Below, in pieces: positions 1-12,752 of a DNA stretch of 64,000 nt (position 1 is its first letter; the number at the start of each line of letters is the position of its first letter). The notes below the pieces were generated by a model that was not told where the DNA came from, ran no database searches, and saw only the letters and a program-made list of their open reading frames with translations. The stretch is from Candidatus Magnetocorallium paracelense (GTDB lineage Bacteria > Nitrospirota > Thermodesulfovibrionia > Thermodesulfovibrionales > Magnetobacteriaceae): positions 62,001 to 126,000 of the forward strand of contig JAREWP010000061.1 of NCBI GenBank assembly GCA_029001845.1, written 5' to 3'. A program made the position numbers and the translations under genes.

Positions 1-43
1 CCTCACTATAAAGTGTGGTAACCTAATGCGCCGGGAGGCCTGG

Positions 44-1009
44 ATGAAAAAAAATTATTTCTTATTTTTCTTTGTTGTTATATCATTACTCTTTATCGGT
101 ACCGTTGCCTACGGATTGGAAGAAGGGGATTGCCCGCCTTCAGAGTACAACTCTCATAAAAGCGTTCTTTTTGTGCCTTGTATAGTGATGAACGGAGACG
201 AAGACGATATTTACAGGGCTGAACTAAAAGCTCCATTTAACATTGTAAGTCGCGGATTCGGAATGCCCGATTGCGAAGGCGGCTTTTCTTCTTACGAATC
301 GTCTGGTATGTCATTACACATGCCCTGTGTAGTTGTAGACGGAAAGGAGTATATACAAAATGTAAACCTGGCCGGCCCTTTTAATCTACTTGACTATGGC
401 CCTGTGGCAATGTGTGAAAATGAAACAGACGTTATGTGCGCAAACGGCAAGTGTGTAAGCGATCTCGACATGTGTGGAGATTCGGACGGAGATGATGACT
501 GTGATGATCCGGAATTCGGTTGCAACGACAACGATGGAGACGATGACTGTGACGATCCTGAGTTTGGTTGCAATGATGATGACGATGGAGACGACTGTCC
601 CTCTGACAAACCATTCATGTGCGATAACGGCAAATGTGAAAAAGACGAGTCCATGTGTAAAGATCATGGCGGCAAAGACGACTGCCCTTCCGACAAACCG
701 TTCATGTGCAACAATGGCAAATGCGAAAAAGACGAGTCCATGTGTAAGGATCATGGTGATAAAGACGACTGCCCTTCCGACAAACCATTCATGTGCGACA
801 ATGGCAAATGCGAAGCAGATGAGTCCATGTGCGGCGGCGACACAGGAGGTGGTGATACAGGCGGAGGCGACACAGGCGGCGGTGACACAGGAGGTGGTGA
901 TACAGGCGGCGGCGACACAGGCGGCGGTGACACAGGCGGAGGCGACACAGGCGGAGGTGATACAGGCGGAGGCGACACAGGCGGCGGTGATACAGGCGGT
1001 GGAAGATAA
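44..1009 (+). CDS. Secreted Cys/Asp-rich repeat protein with GGGDT tail
   Basis: I do not recognise a named family. The ATG at 44 follows a GGGAGG ribosome site and starts a clear signal peptide (MKKNYFLFFFVVIS, then a hydrophobic run ending near TVAYG). The mature part has two diverged copies of a roughly 50-residue segment with CPPSEY/CEGGFSSYE cysteines. Next come Asp-rich DPEFGCND modules, then three copies of a CPSDKPFMCDNGKC module spaced C-x7-C-x4-C-x6-C. The protein ends in 11 tandem GGGDT units. The Cys spacing resembles the first half of LDLa-like modules, but that is only similarity of pattern. It is probably exported and disulfide-bonded or calcium-binding (inference). The next gene is a paralog. 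Confidence 0.75.
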   Translation: MKKNYFLFFFVVISLLFIGTVAYGLEEGDCPPSEYNSHKSVLFVPCIVMNGDEDDIYRAELKAPFNIVSRGFGMPDCEGGFSSYESSGMSLHMPCVVVDGKEYIQNVNLAGPFNLLDYGPVAMCENETDVMCANGKCVSDLDMCGDSDGDDDCDDPEFGCNDNDGDDDCDDPEFGCNDDDDGDDCPSDKPFMCDNGKCEKDESMCKDHGGKDDCPSDKPFMCNNGKCEKDESMCKDHGDKDDCPSDKPFMCDNGKCEADESMCGGDTGGGDTGGGDTGGGDTGGGDTGGGDTGGGDTGGGDTGGGDTGGGDTGGGDTGGGR

Positions 1010-1152
1010 CAGTGGGCCTGAAGCAGAATGTTCAAAACTATAGATGTACATTAAGATTTGAGAGTTTTTAAAACTGCCCGAGCCTCAACCCGGGTTTTGG
1101 CGGATAAAACTTCACATATTATGTGAGGAAACCTATTAATCAGGAGGTATGG

Positions 1153-1839
1153 ATGAAGAAAAATTTATTAATCATCTTTTTGGTAACCCTTTCTTTCGTT
1201 TTTATCAATTCTGCGACCTATGGATTTGAGGGAGGCGGTTGTCCGCCGTCAGAGTACTTCAGTGGTGACGAAGTACTACATCTGCCCTGTGTTGCAGTAA
1301 ACGGTAACGAAATGAACAAGTATTGGGCGGAAGTCCATGTACCATTTTCAGACATTGAAGGTCTTGGTACGGAAGTTGATAACTGCATGGGCGGAACTTC
1401 CTTCTATGAAACTTCGTCAATGTTTTTAAAAATCCCCTGTCTTCTTATTGACGGTGTCGATTTTCTTGATGGCGTAAACCTGACGGGACCTTTTGAAGTT
1501 CTTGACAAGGGCCGTGTGGAAGACGATCACGGCGGAGGAGATCAGTGTCCACCTGACAGGCCCGTTAAGTGTGACAACGGCAGATGTGAAGCCGACGAAT
1601 CGATGTGCGGTGATACGGGCGGTGGAGACAAGTGTCCACCTGACAGACCCGTTAAATGTGACAACGGCAGATGTGAGGCTGACGAATCGATGTGCGGCGA
1701 TACAGGCGGCGGAGACCAGTGTCCTACAGACATGCCGGTTATGTGCGATGACGGTTCTTGCGTAAGTGACGCTTCAGAGTGTGCTACCGACGATACAGGC
1801 GGAGACGACAACTGCGATCCCGAATTTGGATGCACCTAA
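1153..1839 (+). CDS. Secreted Cys/Asp-rich repeat protein, paralog
   Basis: This is a paralog of the gene at 44-1009. The ATG at 1153 sits just after AGGAGG and opens a signal peptide (MKKNLLIIFLVTLSFVF). The N-terminal domain again has CPPSEY, a central CMGGTSFYET and a second Cys pair. It is followed by three CPPDRPVKCDNGRC-type modules separated by short GDTGGG linkers. The DPEFGC module, internal in the first gene, is here at the extreme C-terminus, so modules have been shuffled or lost between the two. The long GGGDT tail is absent. Function is unknown; export and a structural or adhesive role are inferred from signal peptide and repeats. Confidence 0.75.
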   Translation: MKKNLLIIFLVTLSFVFINSATYGFEGGGCPPSEYFSGDEVLHLPCVAVNGNEMNKYWAEVHVPFSDIEGLGTEVDNCMGGTSFYETSSMFLKIPCLLIDGVDFLDGVNLTGPFEVLDKGRVEDDHGGGDQCPPDRPVKCDNGRCEADESMCGDTGGGDKCPPDRPVKCDNGRCEADESMCGDTGGGDQCPTDMPVMCDDGSCVSDASECATDDTGGDDNCDPEFGCT

Positions 1840-1905
1840 GATAGTAACGTTTTCCGGTACAACGATCCGATAACCAGTTCTATTACACAATAGGATTTTA
1901 AAAGT

Positions 1906-1945
1906 AAGAGAGACACCCGACACAGAGGCGTCTCTCTTTTTTTTA
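1906..1945 (+). terminator. Intrinsic terminator after the secreted paralog pair
   Basis: A 9-bp perfect stem, AAGAGAGAC at 1906-1914 with GTCTCTCTT at 1930-1938, is followed by a T-rich run. It lies 66 bases after the stop of the second secreted-protein gene. The rest of 1946-2190 shows no gene or other clear structure. Confidence 0.85.
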
Positions 1946-2212
1946 TTTTTTACAATCTAAGAAACTGCGCCAACCTCGATTTGACCAAAAACAGCAGTTC
2001 ACTTTCAGACATTGGATGAAATCTTACTTTGGTTCCTGTTGCGCCTGTTATTTATTGAAAATTTACAAAAGCTTCCAAATTGTCCCCCCTTTTATTTATA
2101 ATATTGATGCTGCTTGTCAAGACTCATAATTACCTGAGGCAATAAAACAAAACATTATTTATCCTGAGCACTGCGAAGCGTTATAAAAACATTAAGCAAG
2201 GAGTTGTAAGAC

Positions 2213-5608
<3,396 letters not shown>

Positions 5609-5619
5609 CTAGTCAATAC

Positions 5620-5741
5620 CATTAACTTAAGGGGTGAAGCGACTTCCGACGGAAGCGGGTCATGTTTGAGAAGACGCAGCGAAGCGGAGCCTTCGAGTTT
5701 AGCCGCTGAAGGCGGAAGGTGCTTCACCCCTTAAGTTAATG
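5620..5741. repeat. Palindromic repeat family A, long copy 1
   Basis: Terminal inverted arms ATTAACTTAAGGGGTGAAGC (5621-5640) and its exact complement (5721-5740) enclose an imperfectly paired core with ACTTCCG and CGGAAGGT. The same sequence occurs in reverse orientation at 49916-50032, and arm-only versions lie at 33425 and 53477. It lies between treS and treZ, so it would be transcribed as a large hairpin inside the operon. Confidence 0.85.
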
Positions 5742-5769
5742 ACAGTGAGTGACCGGTTAGAGGTTAATC

Positions 5770-7644
5770 ATGAAAATTGGTGTGATATATCACGATAAGA
5801 GCACGTGCGAGTTTATTGTATGGGCTCCCCTTTTAGAGGATGTAAAGCTGAAACTCCTTGACCCGGATGAAGATCTTATTACCATGACAAAGGATTCAAT
5901 GGGGTACTGGAGAGCAACAGTCGAAGGAGTCTCTCCCAATGCAAGATATATGTACAAACTCGACGGAGATCGCGAGAGACCCGATCCTGCCTCTTTTTTC
6001 CAGCCTGAAGGTGTTCACAAAGCGTCTCAGGTATTTGACCACTCCGCCTTTAACTGGGGGGATGAGTGCTGGAAGGGGCTCGACCTTTCCGACATGATCA
6101 TATACGAACTCCATGTCGGAACTTTTACAGAGGAAGGCACATTTCAGGCAATCGAGGATAAACTCGATTACCTGGTCGATACGGGAATCAACGCCCTCGA
6201 AATCATGCCTGTAGCCCAGTTTCCGGGAGAGAGAAACTGGGGATATGACGGCGTTTATCCCTTTGCCCCGCAAAACTCCTATGGAGGTCCTCAGGGATTC
6301 AAATCTCTGGTAAACAGATGTCATGACAAAGGAATAGCCGTTATACTCGATGTCGTTTATAATCACCTTGGGCCCGAGGGTAATTATTTTTGGGACTACG
6401 GTCCCTACTTTACGTCCAAATATGTTACACCTTGGGGAGAGGCCATTAACTTTGACGATCCCTACAGTGACGGAGTGAGAAATTATTTTTTGGAAAACGC
6501 TCTGTACTGGCTGAGAGAGTTTCATCTGGACGGTCTCAGGCTTGATGCAATCCACTCGATATTCGATATCAGCGCAAAACATATTCTGGAAGAGATATCC
6601 GAAAAAGTAAGAGGTCTCTCTAAAAAACTGGGCAGACGTTTTTGCCTTATTGCAGAGAGCGATCTCAACGATTCAAAGGTGATCAGACCGAGGGCGCTTG
6701 GAGGTCTCGGTTTGGACGCCCAGTGGTGTGACGACTTTCACCACGCACTCCATACCCTGGTTACAGGCGAAGATATGGGGTATTACAAAGACTATGGAAG
6801 CATTGGCGATTTGGTTAAATCCTTTAAAAAAGGATTCGTATATACAGGAGAGTATTCTCCCTTCAGAAAGAGGAACTTCGGCCACACTCCAAAGGGCAGG
6901 ACTTCCGAGCAGTTCGTCGTATTCTCGCAAAACCACGATCAAATAGGAAACAGAATGACCGGCGATCGCCTTTCAACTCTGATCTCCTTTGAAGCCCTGA
7001 AACTCACAGCCGGAACCGTACTCCTTTCTCCATTCACTCCTTTTCTTTACATGGGGGAAGAGTATGGAGAAAATGCGCCGTTTCTCTATTTTGTAAGCCA
7101 CTCCGACAGCGGACTCATAGAGTCGGTCAGGGAAGGCAGAAAAGCGGAATTCAGCTCATTTAAATGGAAGGGCAAAGCAACCGATCCCCAGGCAGTCGAC
7201 TCTTTTGTGAACTCAAAACTGAGATGGGAAAAGATCAACTCCGGCAACTACAAAATTCTCAGGGATTTTTATAAATTCCTTATCTCACTGAGGAAAGATA
7301 TCCCCGCTCTGGCCAACCCCGATTTTGACACGATCGAGGTGTACGGCTATGAGGACAGGGGAATCGTCTTTTTAAGGAGATGGTGTAACGGGAGCCATAT
7401 TTTTACCATTTTGAATTTCAAAAAAAACGATGTAACCATTACCGTTCACCTTCCTGAACTTGTCCGACCCGAAACCGGAGGCCCGAACGTGGGAAAAGTC
7501 ACTTGGAAAAGAATGATGGATTCTTCCGACGAAAAATGGGGCGGCAAAGGAAGCGTACTTCCCGACAATTTAATTTCCGGTCACGATATAACGATAAGAG
7601 GCGAATGCATGGCCCTCTACTGCTTAACAAAGGATAAAGAATAG
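5770..7644 (+). CDS. treZ: Malto-oligosyltrehalose trehalohydrolase
   Basis: A 624-residue GH13 enzyme that releases trehalose from maltooligosyl-trehalose made by TreY. It has an N-terminal E-set/CBM48-like domain (about 1-95) and then the catalytic barrel. Active-site motifs are GLRLDAIHSIFD (Asp about 258), LIAESDLND (Glu about 295) and SQNHDQIGNR (Asp about 388). Length fits the family. Glycogen branching enzyme is the closest alternative, but the YMGEEYGENAPF segment and direct linkage to treY favour TreZ. It is preceded by a palindromic repeat and a GAGG ribosome site. Confidence 0.93.
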   Translation: MKIGVIYHDKSTCEFIVWAPLLEDVKLKLLDPDEDLITMTKDSMGYWRATVEGVSPNARYMYKLDGDRERPDPASFFQPEGVHKASQVFDHSAFNWGDECWKGLDLSDMIIYELHVGTFTEEGTFQAIEDKLDYLVDTGINALEIMPVAQFPGERNWGYDGVYPFAPQNSYGGPQGFKSLVNRCHDKGIAVILDVVYNHLGPEGNYFWDYGPYFTSKYVTPWGEAINFDDPYSDGVRNYFLENALYWLREFHLDGLRLDAIHSIFDISAKHILEEISEKVRGLSKKLGRRFCLIAESDLNDSKVIRPRALGGLGLDAQWCDDFHHALHTLVTGEDMGYYKDYGSIGDLVKSFKKGFVYTGEYSPFRKRNFGHTPKGRTSEQFVVFSQNHDQIGNRMTGDRLSTLISFEALKLTAGTVLLSPFTPFLYMGEEYGENAPFLYFVSHSDSGLIESVREGRKAEFSSFKWKGKATDPQAVDSFVNSKLRWEKINSGNYKILRDFYKFLISLRKDIPALANPDFDTIEVYGYEDRGIVFLRRWCNGSHIFTILNFKKNDVTITVHLPELVRPETGGPNVGKVTWKRMMDSSDEKWGGKGSVLPDNLISGHDITIRGECMALYCLTKDKE

Positions 7645-7646
7645 AT

Positions 7647-10445
7647 ATGAGAATACCTTCTTCTACATACAGGATTCAGTTCAATACAACCTTTGGATTT
7701 GATAAAGCTTCCGCTATCGTTGATTATCTCCACGAGCTTGGAATTACATTTCTCTATGCCTCACCTGTTTTCAAAGCAAAAAAAGGCAGCCCCCACGGGT
7801 ACGATGTCGTAGATCAAAACCAGTTAAATCCCGAACTTGGCGGGAACGAAGGTTTCGACTCTCTTATCAATGCACTCAAAAAACATGACATGGGCTGGCT
7901 ACAGGATGTCGTACCGAACCATATGGCCTTTGACGGAGAGAACGAGAAGCTCATGGACGTCCTTGAAAACGGTGCTAACTCACAATATTTCGATTTCTTT
8001 GACATTGAATGGAACCATCCCTATGAGAGTATTAAAGGAAGAGTTCTGGCCCCTTTTCTCGGGAGACTCTATGGCGTCTCTCTGGAAGATGGAGAAATCA
8101 CCCTGAAGTACGACAGCGAGGGATTTACAATCAATTACTATGACCATAAATTCCCCTTAAAGATAGAATCCTATATAAACGTGATAACCCACCGCCTGAA
8201 GCAATTAAAGTGCAGACTCGATAAAGAACATCCCGATTTTATAAAACTCCTGGGCATACTCTATTCATTGAAAAACATGCCCGATACAGGCGAAGGTTTG
8301 GTGAATATAAACGATCATGTACGGTTTATCAAGAGAATATTCTGGGAACTCTACTCCAGAAGCGCTGTCGTTAAGAACTTCATAGACGAAAACATAAAAA
8401 TCTTCAACGGAGAAAAAGGCAATCCCGAAAGTCTCAATCTCCTGGATACACTGCTTTCTGAACAAAATTTTAACCTCTCCTTTTGGAAGATGGCGACTGA
8501 AGAGCTTAACTACAGAAGATTTTTTAATATAAACGGTCTAATTTCTCTGAAGATGGAAGAGGAGGGAGTCTTCGATCAGACTCATTCTCTAATATTGGAC
8601 CTGATAAAGAAAGACAAATTCAACGGGTTGAGAATCGACCATATAGACGGTCTCTATGACCCGACAAATTATCTGAAAAGAGTAAAGGAGACAGCCGGAG
8701 ATGTGTATGTTGTGGTTGAAAAAATTCTGGAATTCGACGAAACCCTTCCTCATTACTGGCTCACGGAAGGTACTACCGGTTACGACTATATGAATATGGT
8801 GAACTTTCTCTTTTGTGACTCTCAAAACGAGGATAACCTGCAAAAGATATACTCCGGTTTCGCGGAATTCAGAACAAACTATGAAGACCTCTTATATGAA
8901 AAAAAGAAACTCATTATTGAAAAGGACATGACAGGGGATATAGATAACCTGGCCCATCAGCTAAAGGGGATTTCGAGCAGGGACAGACATGGAAGTGATA
9001 TCACTCTCTACGGTTTAAAGGAGGCTTTAATCGAAGTCTTTGCCTTTTTCCCTGTCTACAGAACCTATATAAATCAGAAAATATTCGGAGAGACTGATTG
9101 TCACTATATCAGAGAGGCCTTGTATAAGGCCAGAAAGCGCAATCCAAGTCTCCTTTACGAGCTGAAATTCATAGAGAGATTTATGCGTCTCGATTTCGCC
9201 GACTATTTACCGGTGGACGAAGTCAACGACTGGATCCGATTTGTCATGCGCCTTCAACAGTTTACAGGCCCTTTAATGGCAAAGGGATTTGAAGACACGA
9301 CACTGTACATATACAACAGGCTGATTTCTCTCAATGACGTCGGAGGCAATCCCAGGCAGTTCGGGATTTCATTAAATGAATTCCACGATTATATTATCGA
9401 TAGAAAGCGGTCATGGCCTTATGCTATGAATACGACATCCACCCATGATACAAAGAGGGGAGAAGATGTCAGAGCCAGGATAAATGTCCTTTCCGAGATA
9501 CCAAAGGAGTGGCAGACAAAGATCAAGGAGTGGGACAGAATAAACAGGAAAAATAAAACCATGGCAAACGATATTGAGATCCCTGACAGAAATGACGAGT
9601 ATTTTCTCTACCAGACACTGATCGGCACATTTCCTTTTAACTGGGAAGACTACTCCGGTTATATAGACAGAATAAAAGATTACATAATCAAGGCAGTAAG
9701 AGAGGCGAAAGTACACACGGCATGGCTTACGCCCGATGACGAGTACGAGAGCGCCTTTCTGGATTTTGTAGAGCAACTCCTCGATACGACGGAAAGGAAC
9801 AAATTTCTCAGGTCATTCCATCCTTTTATGAAAAAGGTGGCCGCTTACGGAATCTATAACACACTATCTCAAACGCTGATCAAGATAACCTCCCCCGGTG
9901 TGGCCGATTTTTACCAGGGGTCCGAACTGTGGGACCTCAGTCTCGTCGATCCTGACAACCGGAGACCTGTAGATTTTGAACTGAGAGGAGAAATTCTCCG
10001 GGATATAAAAGAGAGGGAGAAAGAAGATATTATTTCCCTTCTCAATAAGCTCGTATCGGCCAGAGAGGACGGAAGAATCAAATTCTACCTCACATACAAG
10101 GGGTTGAATATCAGAAGAGAGAAGCAGGAAATTTTTTTGAAGGGAGATTACCTGCCATTAAAGGTGGAAGGTAGATTCAAAGACAATATACTTGCCTATG
10201 CAAGGATATTCAACAACGAATGGGCAATTACAATAGCACCCAGATTCCTGACAGATGTAATCGATGAAAACGAGCTCCCCTTTGGAATGGATATCTGGCG
10301 GGACACCTGTATAAACCTCCCTGACAATGCCCCTTCAAAGTGGGTGAATGCACTAACAGAGGAGAGCATCTCCGGAGAAAAGACAATATATATTGGAAAA
10401 TGCTTCCTCCATTTTCCGGTAGCCTGGTTATTTAACGAAGCATAG
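7647..10445 (+). CDS. treY: Malto-oligosyltrehalose synthase
   Basis: A 932-residue GH13 enzyme that isomerises the reducing-end alpha-1,4 bond of maltodextrin to alpha-1,1. The N-terminal STYRIQFNTTFGFDKA and the NHMAFDGEN stretch are typical of TreY. Catalytic residues lie in GLRIDHIDGLYDP (Asp about 330) and VVVEKILEF (Glu about 357), and TSTHDTKRGEDVRAR is a family hallmark. The start ATG is two bases after the treZ stop, so the two are translated together. With TreS-Mak the operon gives two independent links between maltose/maltodextrin and trehalose. Confidence 0.95.
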   Translation: MRIPSSTYRIQFNTTFGFDKASAIVDYLHELGITFLYASPVFKAKKGSPHGYDVVDQNQLNPELGGNEGFDSLINALKKHDMGWLQDVVPNHMAFDGENEKLMDVLENGANSQYFDFFDIEWNHPYESIKGRVLAPFLGRLYGVSLEDGEITLKYDSEGFTINYYDHKFPLKIESYINVITHRLKQLKCRLDKEHPDFIKLLGILYSLKNMPDTGEGLVNINDHVRFIKRIFWELYSRSAVVKNFIDENIKIFNGEKGNPESLNLLDTLLSEQNFNLSFWKMATEELNYRRFFNINGLISLKMEEEGVFDQTHSLILDLIKKDKFNGLRIDHIDGLYDPTNYLKRVKETAGDVYVVVEKILEFDETLPHYWLTEGTTGYDYMNMVNFLFCDSQNEDNLQKIYSGFAEFRTNYEDLLYEKKKLIIEKDMTGDIDNLAHQLKGISSRDRHGSDITLYGLKEALIEVFAFFPVYRTYINQKIFGETDCHYIREALYKARKRNPSLLYELKFIERFMRLDFADYLPVDEVNDWIRFVMRLQQFTGPLMAKGFEDTTLYIYNRLISLNDVGGNPRQFGISLNEFHDYIIDRKRSWPYAMNTTSTHDTKRGEDVRARINVLSEIPKEWQTKIKEWDRINRKNKTMANDIEIPDRNDEYFLYQTLIGTFPFNWEDYSGYIDRIKDYIIKAVREAKVHTAWLTPDDEYESAFLDFVEQLLDTTERNKFLRSFHPFMKKVAAYGIYNTLSQTLIKITSPGVADFYQGSELWDLSLVDPDNRRPVDFELRGEILRDIKEREKEDIISLLNKLVSAREDGRIKFYLTYKGLNIRREKQEIFLKGDYLPLKVEGRFKDNILAYARIFNNEWAITIAPRFLTDVIDENELPFGMDIWRDTCINLPDNAPSKWVNALTEESISGEKTIYIGKCFLHFPVAWLFNEA

Positions 10446-10596
10446 CTCCCTTCCGCTCCTTCGATTCATCCATATCACTTTTTACTTACCCACCAACTTA
10501 TTGTAAGGCAATACGTTGAAGACAGAGAGCTGAATGCTGATGAATGACAACTGTTTTCAGGATTTTTTATTCGGTCGGCTCTGAAGTCAGGGGGGG

Positions 10597-10625
10597 AAAG
10601 GGGGTAGAAATTATCTACCCCTTTT
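10597..10625. terminator. Bidirectional terminator between treY and the dsrJ-like gene
   Basis: A perfect stem, GGGGTAGA (10601-10608) with TCTACCCC (10614-10621), is flanked by AAA upstream and TTTT downstream. It sits between convergent genes and can terminate in both directions. Confidence 0.8.
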
Positions 10626-10650
10626 ATTAAATTTTCTCGATACGAGAGAA

Positions 10651-11181
10651 TTAATTGCCGGATATCTTTCTTATTCCGGCACCGACATGACATTTGTTGC
10701 AGAAATTGTCAGGTTCGTAGTGGCAACCAAGACACTCTTCAAGAGAACTTTTCGCAGTGATTATATCGTTGTCATGAGAAAGTCTCCACATATCCAAAGG
10801 CGTATGGTCGTTCGGTTTCTCCATACCCTCCTCTGTTACAAGGCCGAGAACCTGTTTACCATTCTTACCTTCAAATACATTTTGAGCGCCTACATACTTA
10901 TGGCATTTGTTGCAGAAGTTATCCGGCTCATAATGACAGGCAAGGCAGCTCTCTTGCGTAACTTTTCCCGAGCTGATGACGTTCATATGAGAGGCCCTCC
11001 AACTCTCGACAGGAGTGTGGTAGACAGGAGAAATATCTGCATCTCCTGCTATTTTTAACGCCAACTCACCTTCCCCTCCGATGACCGGCTTCTCGACTCT
11101 GCCGCAACCTGTAAGGGCTAATACTGAAACTAAAGTTAAAAGCAGCATAAGTTTTGAAATATGATTCAGCTTTACCATCAT
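10651..11181 (-). CDS. Tetraheme cytochrome c lipoprotein, DsrJ-like
   Basis: A 176-residue protein with a lipoprotein signal (LTLVSVLALTGC), so it should be anchored in a membrane facing the periplasm. It has four CxxCH haem sites in two near-identical modules: CLACH...CNKCH and CLGCH...CNKCH, each with the spacer HYEPDNF. Authentic DsrJ is a triheme protein with one related FC-x-x-CH pair, so this looks like a duplicated DsrJ-type module. It overlaps the dsrK-like stop codon by four bases and closes the dsrM-dsrK-dsrJ unit. The likely role is electron exchange between periplasm and DsrMK. TmcA-type cytochromes are an alternative. Confidence 0.7.
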   Translation of the reverse strand: MMVKLNHISKLMLLLTLVSVLALTGCGRVEKPVIGGEGELALKIAGDADISPVYHTPVESWRASHMNVISSGKVTQESCLACHYEPDNFCNKCHKYVGAQNVFEGKNGKQVLGLVTEEGMEKPNDHTPLDMWRLSHDNDIITAKSSLEECLGCHYEPDNFCNKCHVGAGIRKISGN

Positions 11182-12752
11182 ACCCCCTCCTTTGCACCGA
11201 GAACTATAGCTTTTGCAACAAGCTGATGTACGCCACCGGCCTCTTCCATTGCAAAGCCATAGGTTGGAAGCATTTTGCTTAACTGAGCTTTACAGATAGC
11301 GCATATAAGAGCCAGGAAATTCACTCCGTCACTCTTTTTGACGGCGCTGTATGCCTGCATTCTGGGCATTGCGCCTTTAACCCTTATAGGCATCATATCG
11401 TCGCCAAGAAGACCCTGACCGGCGCCGCAGCAGTACGTTCTCTCTTTTATCGTTTCCTGTGGCATATCGACAAATCTGTTACATACTCCCTTGATAACGC
11501 CTCTGGGAATATCGTATTGTCCTTCCGGGTGACCGCCCATTTCCATACCTCTTGCAACCTGACAGGAGTCATGCATAGTGACAACGACATCGTCATTTGC
11601 ACTCTTGTCGATTTTTAAGGCTCCCCTATTGAGCAGGTCGAGCGTAAACTCGCAAATATGTTGAGGTCTCGGGTATTTGGGATCGAGATGATCGAATGGC
11701 CCGAACATGGTGTTACTGTATGAAGAAAGCACTCTCCACATATGGCCGCACTCTCCGCCAATAACACGCTTAACTTTGAGTTCCTTTGCAGCCTCCCAGA
11801 TACGAGAGTTAATTTTCTTCATATGTTCGTAGTTATGAATAAAGAGACCGAAGTTACCGCCTTCCGATGCCTTGGTGCTCATTGTCCAACTGATGCCTGC
11901 CTGGTAAAATACCTTTGCATATCCGTAAAGAGACTCGATGTGAGGCGAAGCAAAAAAGTCGGCCGAAGGAGTGACAAACAGAACCTCTGCACCCTCTTCG
12001 TCGATCGGTATTCTTATATCTTCTATTTCGAGTTCTTCCTGGAGATCGTCCTGAACGAACTCGAGAGCGTTTACTACGGCGTCGGGGATCATACCGAGAT
12101 TGTTGCCTATCGTCTGAGCTTTGAATACAATCTCGTGGAGATATTTCTGTACTAATCCCACGCTGTTCAATATTTCCCTGGCAGCCATTGTAATCTCGGC
12201 AGTATCTATACCGTAGGGGCAGAAAACGGAGCAGCGTCTGCATTCGGTACACTGATAATAGTAGGTATGCCATAAAGCGAGGACTTCTTCTGTAAGATCG
12301 ACACCGTCAACAAGCTTACTGCCAAACAGTTTGCCCGGCCAGGTAAAGTATCTTCTGTATACCTTTCTCATTAATTCGGCTCTTGCAACGGGCATATTGT
12401 AAGGATCTCCCGTTCCAAGAAAATTATGACACTTATCCGTACATGCCCCGCACCTGACGCAAATGTCCATAAAGAGTCTGACAGATCTGTATTTATTCAA
12501 CATCTCGTCCATCTTTTTCAGAAAGACCTCTTTCCAGTTCGGTATCAGCCCGTCAGCAGGATAGCCGAGATGATTCAATTGATCTTTATCGGCGAGAAGC
12601 TGGACTTTCCAGTCAAAGGAAGCGTTTTTTGAGATACAGGGAGTATTTATTTCCCCTGTCAGCTCGGCGGGTTTTGGTTTGATTTTTTCAAAATGAACGA
12701 GTTTCTGTACTACATCGTTCGGGCTATCGGTGGTTGTTTTTTCATCAGCCAT
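11178..12752 (-). CDS. dsrK: DsrK-like HdrD-type iron-sulfur oxidoreductase
   Basis: A cytoplasmic membrane-associated heterodisulfide-reductase-like subunit of 524 residues. Two [4Fe-4S] motifs are visible: CVRCGACTDKCHNF (about 97-110) and CTECRRCSVFCPYG (about 168-181). The C-terminal half has the catalytic CCG cluster ligands HDSCQVARG, YCCGAGQG and CAICKAQ. In characterised systems DsrK acts on the DsrC trisulfide/disulfide and passes electrons to DsrM. It overlaps the dsrM-like gene by 8 bases, which fits a stoichiometric complex. TmcB or HdrD would look similar; the DsrC gene immediately upstream favours DsrK. Confidence 0.85.
   Translation of the reverse strand: MADEKTTTDSPNDVVQKLVHFEKIKPKPAELTGEINTPCISKNASFDWKVQLLADKDQLNHLGYPADGLIPNWKEVFLKKMDEMLNKYRSVRLFMDICVRCGACTDKCHNFLGTGDPYNMPVARAELMRKVYRRYFTWPGKLFGSKLVDGVDLTEEVLALWHTYYYQCTECRRCSVFCPYGIDTAEITMAAREILNSVGLVQKYLHEIVFKAQTIGNNLGMIPDAVVNALEFVQDDLQEELEIEDIRIPIDEEGAEVLFVTPSADFFASPHIESLYGYAKVFYQAGISWTMSTKASEGGNFGLFIHNYEHMKKINSRIWEAAKELKVKRVIGGECGHMWRVLSSYSNTMFGPFDHLDPKYPRPQHICEFTLDLLNRGALKIDKSANDDVVVTMHDSCQVARGMEMGGHPEGQYDIPRGVIKGVCNRFVDMPQETIKERTYCCGAGQGLLGDDMMPIRVKGAMPRMQAYSAVKKSDGVNFLALICAICKAQLSKMLPTYGFAMEEAGGVHQLVAKAIVLGAKEGV

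Noticed and set aside
834-1005. Possible CRISPR-like array in the GGGDT-encoding repeats
   Set aside because: The units are 15 bases in one continuous reading frame with no spacers, so they are coding repeats.
386-1051. Long open frame of 221 codons antisense to the first secreted protein
   Set aside because: It mirrors the Cys/Asp/Gly repeats, has repetitive Ala/Val/Thr composition, no ribosome site and no known domain; it is a by-product of repeat codon bias.
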